Source of the DNA: an uncultured Eubacterium sp.
Lineage (GTDB): Bacteria > Bacillota_A > Clostridia > Lachnospirales > Lachnospiraceae
NCBI GenBank assembly: GCA_947653505.1
Contig: CANTHI010000082.1
Span: 1-10,433, forward strand
Direction of reading: 5' to 3'
DNA: 10,433 nucleotides
Below are positions 7,404-10,433 of the stretch, in pieces (position 1 is the stretch's first letter; every line of letters starts with the position of its first letter). The notes under the pieces are model-generated. The model saw nothing but the letters and a program-made list of their open reading frames with translations, did not search any database and was not told the DNA's origin. The position numbers and the translations under genes are program-made.

Positions 7404-7436
7404 GTGGCAGGAATAGGATTTTCCTACTCCTGCCAC
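7404..7436 (-). terminator. Strong hairpin after the SPFH gene
   Basis: A 15-bp stem pairs 7404-7418 with 7422-7436 around a 3-base loop, 12 bases past the SPFH stop codon. The one variable position is a G-U pair on the minus-strand transcript but an A-C mismatch on the plus strand, so it is shaped for minus-strand RNA. The stem is followed by TCCCCGTTTATC rather than a U-run, so it may be an inefficient terminator or a 3'-end stabilising hairpin that allows some read-through to argF. Confidence 0.6.
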
Positions 7437-7448
7437 CATTGAAATCAG

Positions 7449-8393
7449 TCATCTGTCTGTTACCTGATTTTTCTCTGTCCCAACTTCAACAATGGATTTA
7501 GCCAATCCAGCGATACTCTGGATCTCTGATGGAATGATGATCTTTGTCGCCTTTCCATCTGCAGCCTTTATAAATGCTTCCAGACTCTTTAACTGTAAAA
7601 CAGCTGCATCCGGAGCCGCCTCTTTCAAAAAACGCAGACCGTCTGCATTTGCCTGCTGTACTTTCAGAATTGCCTCCGCCTGTCCTTCTGCCTCACGGAC
7701 CATAGCTTCCTTACGTGCTTCCGCACGCAGGATCGCCGCCTGTTTTTCCGCTTCTGCATCCAGAATCGCAGATTCCTTTTTCCCCTCTGCAACAAGAATG
7801 GTAGATTTTTTCTCCCCTTCTGCTTTTAAGATTGCCTCACGTCTCTCACGTTCTGCTTTCATCTGTTTTTCCATCGCATCCTGTATAGCCTGCGGCGGAA
7901 TAATGTTTTTTAACTCGACACGGTTGACCTTGATTCCCCACGGATCTGTTGCCACATCCAGAGAGGCACGCATTTTCGTATTGATCGTTTCTCTGGAAGT
8001 CAGTGTTTCATCCAGCTCCAGATCACCGATAATATTACGCAGCGTTGTCGCTGTCAGATTTTCAATCGCCATAATCGGATTTTCCACACCATACGCAAAC
8101 AGCTTTGGATCCGTGATCTGAAAATATACAACTGTATCAATCTGCATCGTTACGTTATCTTTTGTAATGACAGGCTGCGGTGGAAAATCGACAACCTGCT
8201 CCTTGAGCAGTACTCTCTTAGCAACCCTGTCAATAAATGGTGCCTTAAAATGAATCCCGACACCCCATGTAGCAAGGTAGCCACCAAGCCTTTCAATAAC
8301 AGCTGCATGAGCCTGCGGCACAATTTTAATACACGATACTGCAATCATCAGTATTATGACCACAAGGACCGCTGCAGCAGCCAATGCTTCCAT
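7449..8393 (-). CDS. SPFH/band 7 membrane protein (stomatin/QmcA-like)
   Basis: A membrane-anchored scaffold protein of the stomatin, prohibitin and flotillin superfamily; relatives form large ring or cage assemblies and organise membrane zones or proteases. An N-terminal hydrophobic segment (about residues 3-21) anchors it. The SPFH domain follows (about 22-170), with the family hallmarks AVIERLGGY, GIHFKAPFID, DFPPQPVITKDNV, LRNIIGDLELDE and WGIKVNRVELKNI. Next come five near-perfect 11-residue repeats (about 187-241, pattern AIL-AE-K--A), which form a long regular helix, and a conserved C-terminal helical region. I place the start at 8393: GGAGG (8401-8405) is 7 bases from this ATG but only 1 base from the ATG at 8399. 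The result is 314 residues. It has its own promoter and no adjacent NfeD-type gene, which often partners this family. Confidence 0.92.
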   Translation of the reverse strand: MEALAAAAVLVVIILMIAVSCIKIVPQAHAAVIERLGGYLATWGVGIHFKAPFIDRVAKRVLLKEQVVDFPPQPVITKDNVTMQIDTVVYFQITDPKLFAYGVENPIMAIENLTATTLRNIIGDLELDETLTSRETINTKMRASLDVATDPWGIKVNRVELKNIIPPQAIQDAMEKQMKAERERREAILKAEGEKKSTILVAEGKKESAILDAEAEKQAAILRAEARKEAMVREAEGQAEAILKVQQANADGLRFLKEAAPDAAVLQLKSLEAFIKAADGKATKIIIPSEIQSIAGLAKSIVEVGTEKNQVTDR

Positions 8394-8449
8394 TTGCATT
8401 CCTCCTTTCCTCTGAACGGCTGCTTTTTAACAGGCAGACGTTCTGCTGC

Positions 8450-8475
8450 AGACTTCCAAAAATCCTGGAATGTCT
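8450..8475 (-). other. Hairpin in the 5' leader of the SPFH gene
   Basis: AGACTTCC (8450-8457) pairs with GGAATGTCT (8467-8475) with a single bulged base, around a 9-base loop. It falls close to the predicted transcript start of the SPFH gene, so it could be a 5' stabilising stem-loop. It matches no riboswitch I know. Confidence 0.35.
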
Positions 8476-8488
8476 ATAAATTTTCTTT

Positions 8489-8517
8489 ATCATACTATAA
8501 TTAAACTCGATTTACAA
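8489..8517 (-). promoter_or_regulatory. Sigma-A-type promoter of the SPFH gene
   Basis: On the minus strand TTGTAA (8517-8512, 4 of 6 to TTGACA) is followed after exactly 17 bases by TATGAT (8494-8489, 5 of 6 to TATAAT). Transcription would begin near 8482, giving a leader of about 90 bases before the ATG at 8393. The preceding gene ends in a terminator, so this gene needs its own promoter. Confidence 0.65.
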
Positions 8518-8646
8518 CCGTGAAAACGCCCAAACATGCGATTATTCATAAAAAACGTTACTAAAATGTTATGTTTTACAGGATCCAGGCACCGGTTGAA
8601 ACTGTTCCCATAAGATACTGTAAAATATTAACTGAATTTTTCTTAT

Positions 8647-8683
8647 AAAAAAAGACCACTGTACTTCTCCATACAGCAGTCTT
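8647..8683 (-). terminator. Intrinsic terminator after the cell wall hydrolase gene
   Basis: AAGACTGCTGTA (8683-8672 on the minus strand) pairs over 12 positions with TACAGTGGTCTT (8663-8652), with two G-U pairs and an 8-base loop, and is followed by a run of U (7 T in a row counting the stem end). The two wobbles become A-C mismatches on the plus strand, so it works for the minus strand. It lies about 80 bases past the hydrolase stop codon. Confidence 0.85.
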
Positions 8684-8762
8684 TTCTCTTAAATATTTCA
8701 CTTTCAAAATAAAATATATGATTTTCAAAATACACCTATTTTGATTTTCCGCCTGACTTCTC

Positions 8763-10175
8763 TTAATAAAATACATGATTTCCAATCACAAGCCCGGCGG
8801 CTCCGTTCACACGATGGAAAAATTTTGCTCCTCCCGTGTTATCACTCCCTGCAAGCGCCGCCTGTGCCGCAGAAATACAGTGCTGGTAATTGCCGTTAGA
8901 AAGAGCCCGTGCCAGAGCGCCGTTCGCCACTGGTGAAAACTGTCCGCTCTGATAGACAACGTCAGAAATATTATTTGGGAATGACGAGCTTCGCACACGA
9001 TTTAATACAACTGCACCTACAGCTACCTGTCCGGCATAGCTCTCTCCGCCTGCCTCACAAAAAATAATTGCAGAAAGCAGTGTCAGATCACTGGATGAAA
9101 CGGCGGATGCGCTGGATGCAGCCGTACTTCCTGAAGAAGATACACTGCGAAGCGATGCCTGCTCTGCTTTTCTCTGTGCCGCAAGCATTGCCTGTTCTTC
9201 TTCGATCGAAATTGCTTCTCCGACTCCAAGACCTACTTTTACATAATCCTCCGACACATATCCCTTAAGATCGTTCAGTTTTACAACGACCCATCCATCT
9301 TTCTTTTTTGCCTTTTCATTTACAAGCAGCTTATCACCTTTAAATGCTGCTTCTAATGCAATCGAATCTTCATTCGCTTTCTGACGGATACGGAGTCCGT
9401 CCGCCTGTACAGTTGCATACGTCTTACAGATTTTATTTGCATATTTATAAGCTTTTGCACCGTATACACAATACTCATTTTTTACATAACCTGTTACTGA
9501 GCCAGATTTAATTTTCGTCCACTCTTTTCCTTTTTTTACAACCTTAGCAGCATCCCCTTTGCGCAGTTTACCAATGACTGCAGAATCCTCACTGGATGCT
9601 TCCCGTATATTTAAACTGTCATCGACTTTTGCCATCAGCTTGTTTTTCCACTTTTTAGCGGAATCTGTGTCTGCCTGCTTTTTTTTATCTGCAGTCGTTT
9701 TTTCTTTATCTGATTTTTTGTTATTTTTCTGTTTGGATTTACTTTTCTCTGATGCGTTCGTATCGGTATTACTCTGATCCGCATTCGTCTTTTCTGTATT
9801 TTTATTCTCTGTTTCTTTATTATTGTTTATGATATCTGATACGGATGTACTTCCTTCTAAAGGAACAGATATATTTCTTTTTTCAGGCGTCACTGCATCA
9901 TCTGCCCAGGTATTAATATTCAGTTCAGAAACTGGATACGCTGATGAAACCATGTCCGCGTCATGCTTTGCAATGGACAACCCCTGTTCCATGCCATCAT
10001 CCTGTTTTGCCGCTGAATTTAATGTTGCCATAATGCCTGCCGTCTTATTTTCTGTGATCTGGATAGTTTCTTCGGTCCGCATTATCTGTGGTTGGGAAAA
10101 GGTAACTGTACAAACAAGTACTCCCGTTGCACCAGCAACCGCTATTCCTTGTGCCAGTCTCTTATTTCCTCGCAT
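8763..10175 (-). CDS. Secreted SleB-type cell wall hydrolase with two SH3 domains
   Basis: A predicted peptidoglycan hydrolase acting outside the membrane. Residues 1-30 are a basic start followed by a hydrophobic stretch (8-27), a signal peptide or membrane anchor with no clear cleavage motif. Residues 31-116 are unremarkable; 117-178 form a low-complexity linker rich in Lys, Asn, Thr, Ser and Asp. Two bacterial SH3 domains follow at about 182-238 (LNIREASSEDSAVIGKL) and 253-316 (LRIRQKANEDS), probably binding the wall. A Gln/Ala-rich helix and Ser/Ala linker lead to the Hydrolase_2 domain (365-470) with the presumed catalytic Glu374 in IIFCEAGGE, then GQVAVGAVVLNRV, and the family ending IGNHVFY. 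Relatives cut cortex or vegetative glycan; without a ypeB partner a vegetative or sporulation role is open. A GGAGG site lies about 10 bases before the ATG. Strong promoter upstream, terminator downstream. Confidence 0.93.
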   Translation of the reverse strand: MRGNKRLAQGIAVAGATGVLVCTVTFSQPQIMRTEETIQITENKTAGIMATLNSAAKQDDGMEQGLSIAKHDADMVSSAYPVSELNINTWADDAVTPEKRNISVPLEGSTSVSDIINNNKETENKNTEKTNADQSNTDTNASEKSKSKQKNNKKSDKEKTTADKKKQADTDSAKKWKNKLMAKVDDSLNIREASSEDSAVIGKLRKGDAAKVVKKGKEWTKIKSGSVTGYVKNEYCVYGAKAYKYANKICKTYATVQADGLRIRQKANEDSIALEAAFKGDKLLVNEKAKKKDGWVVVKLNDLKGYVSEDYVKVGLGVGEAISIEEEQAMLAAQRKAEQASLRSVSSSGSTAASSASAVSSSDLTLLSAIIFCEAGGESYAGQVAVGAVVLNRVRSSSFPNNISDVVYQSGQFSPVANGALARALSNGNYQHCISAAQAALAGSDNTGGAKFFHRVNGAAGLVIGNHVFY

Positions 10176-10201
10176 AATAATAAACCTCCGTTTTTTCCAT
10201 G

Positions 10202-10215
10202 AATAAAATTTTATT
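10202..10215. repeat. 14-bp perfect palindrome in the hydrolase leader
   Basis: AATAAAATTTTATT reads the same on both strands and lies 26 bases upstream of the hydrolase start, inside the transcribed leader. Consisting only of A and T it may be chance in this A/T-rich leader, or an operator for a dimeric regulator. Confidence 0.3.
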
Positions 10216-10282
10216 TCTTAATTACGCATTTATTTATTTTATCCATTTTTTATTACATTTGTTACAACTTTATTACGATTGC

Positions 10283-10331
10283 ATTCTAACACTTTGTAAT
10301 CATTTTGTCAAATTTTTTTTATATTTTTTTT
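10283..10331 (-). promoter_or_regulatory. Near-consensus sigma-A promoter with UP-like A-tracts
   Basis: On the minus strand a perfect TTGACA (10311-10306) is followed after 17 bases by TAGAAT (10288-10283, 5 of 6). Directly upstream of the -35, 10331-10313 reads eight A, TAT, eight A, which resembles an UP element bound by the alpha subunit. Transcription should start near 10275, leaving a leader of about 100 bases, very A/T-rich, before the hydrolase ATG. Strong constitutive expression is inferred. Confidence 0.85.
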
Positions 10332-10433
10332 GAGGAATATTTTTCCGGGGTCTGCCTGTGGCTTTTCACCCTCTCCCAGCTAAGGAACTGTAAATAAATA
10401 ATCTAACAAACTTACTTGTCTTTTTCTCCGATA
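10332..10433. other. GC-rich structured patch upstream of the hydrolase promoter
   Basis: Bases 10345-10380 contain 24 G or C of 36 in otherwise A/T-rich DNA. On the minus strand nested pairings are possible: TTCC/GGAA (10387-10384 with 10346-10343), GGGT/ACCC (10371-10368 with 10351-10348) and GCC/GGC (10362-10360 with 10356-10354). No U-run follows on either strand, so it is not a standard terminator. A minus-strand frame entering at the edge ends within 20 bases (IGEKDK then stop) and could be the end of a gene further right. I cannot assign the patch. Confidence 0.35.

Larger units (their letters stand above)
8394..8762. other. 369-base gap between the cell wall hydrolase and SPFH genes
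   Basis: Read on the minus strand it holds, in order, about 80 A/T-rich bases after the hydrolase stop, the hydrolase terminator (8647-8683), about 130 bases with no feature I can name, the SPFH promoter (8489-8517) and the leader with its hairpin and ribosome binding site. A weak inverted repeat at 8554-8575 (AACGTTAC and GTTATGTT, two mismatches) sits upstream of the promoter. No credible coding region is present. Confidence 0.7.

Noticed and set aside
7492..8121. 209-codon open frame on the plus strand
   Set aside because: It is the antisense of the repetitive Glu/Ala/Lys-rich SPFH helix, which naturally gives long Ser/Ala/Phe frames; the SPFH gene explains the sequence.
8576..8785. 69-codon minus-strand frame overlapping the end of the hydrolase gene
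   Set aside because: It runs through the terminator hairpin at 8647-8683, has no ribosome binding site and is biased to A/T-rich codons, as expected of noncoding DNA.
10332..10433. c-di-AMP (ydaO) or cobalamin riboswitch for the hydrolase gene
   Set aside because: Only short fragments look similar; the conserved core segments are missing and the patch lies upstream of the clear promoter rather than in the leader.
1..10433. CRISPR array, tRNA or rRNA gene, insertion sequence, toxin-antitoxin or defence system
   Set aside because: I looked for spaced identical repeats, cloverleaf-like sequences, transposase motifs and paired small genes and found none that hold up.

Overview
The window reads as chromosomal sequence from a low-to-moderate G+C Clostridia, most likely a Lachnospiraceae-type Firmicute. 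The reasons are the gene set and order (argF, birA, coaX, dusB, greA, lysS with two short uncharacterised genes between them), strong AGGAGG-like ribosome binding sites, A/T-rich intergenic DNA and a SleB-type cell wall hydrolase with SH3 repeats. Every gene I can support is on the minus strand, so transcription runs from the right edge to the left edge.

Right part (10433 to 8645): a SleB/Hydrolase_2 cell wall hydrolase with its own near-consensus sigma-A promoter preceded by A-tracts, closed by an intrinsic terminator. Next (8517 to 7404) is a single SPFH/band 7 membrane protein gene with its own promoter and a structured leader, followed by a strong hairpin.

Centre and left (7282 to 290): argF, then, after a 112-base gap, a compact run birA, a 116-residue unknown, coaX, dusB, a 258-residue unknown, greA and lysS. 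From birA to lysS the gaps are 39 bases or less, and coaX overlaps its upstream neighbour by 10 bases, so this looks like one operon. It joins cofactor genes (biotin attachment, first step of CoA synthesis) with translation and transcription genes (dihydrouridine in tRNA, lysyl-tRNA charging, rescue of stalled RNA polymerase).

Left edge (289 to 1): past lysS there is a cluster of short direct and inverted repeats, an intrinsic terminator, and the first 18 codons of an unrecognised gene with a strong ribosome binding site. This may be the junction of an integrated element at the 3' end of lysS, but only the edge is visible.

Most of the window is ordinary housekeeping sequence and I see no complete novel system. 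The best candidates for something undescribed are the repeat-rich lysS junction, the two conserved-looking unknown genes inside the operon, and a GC-rich structured patch upstream of the sleB-like gene.
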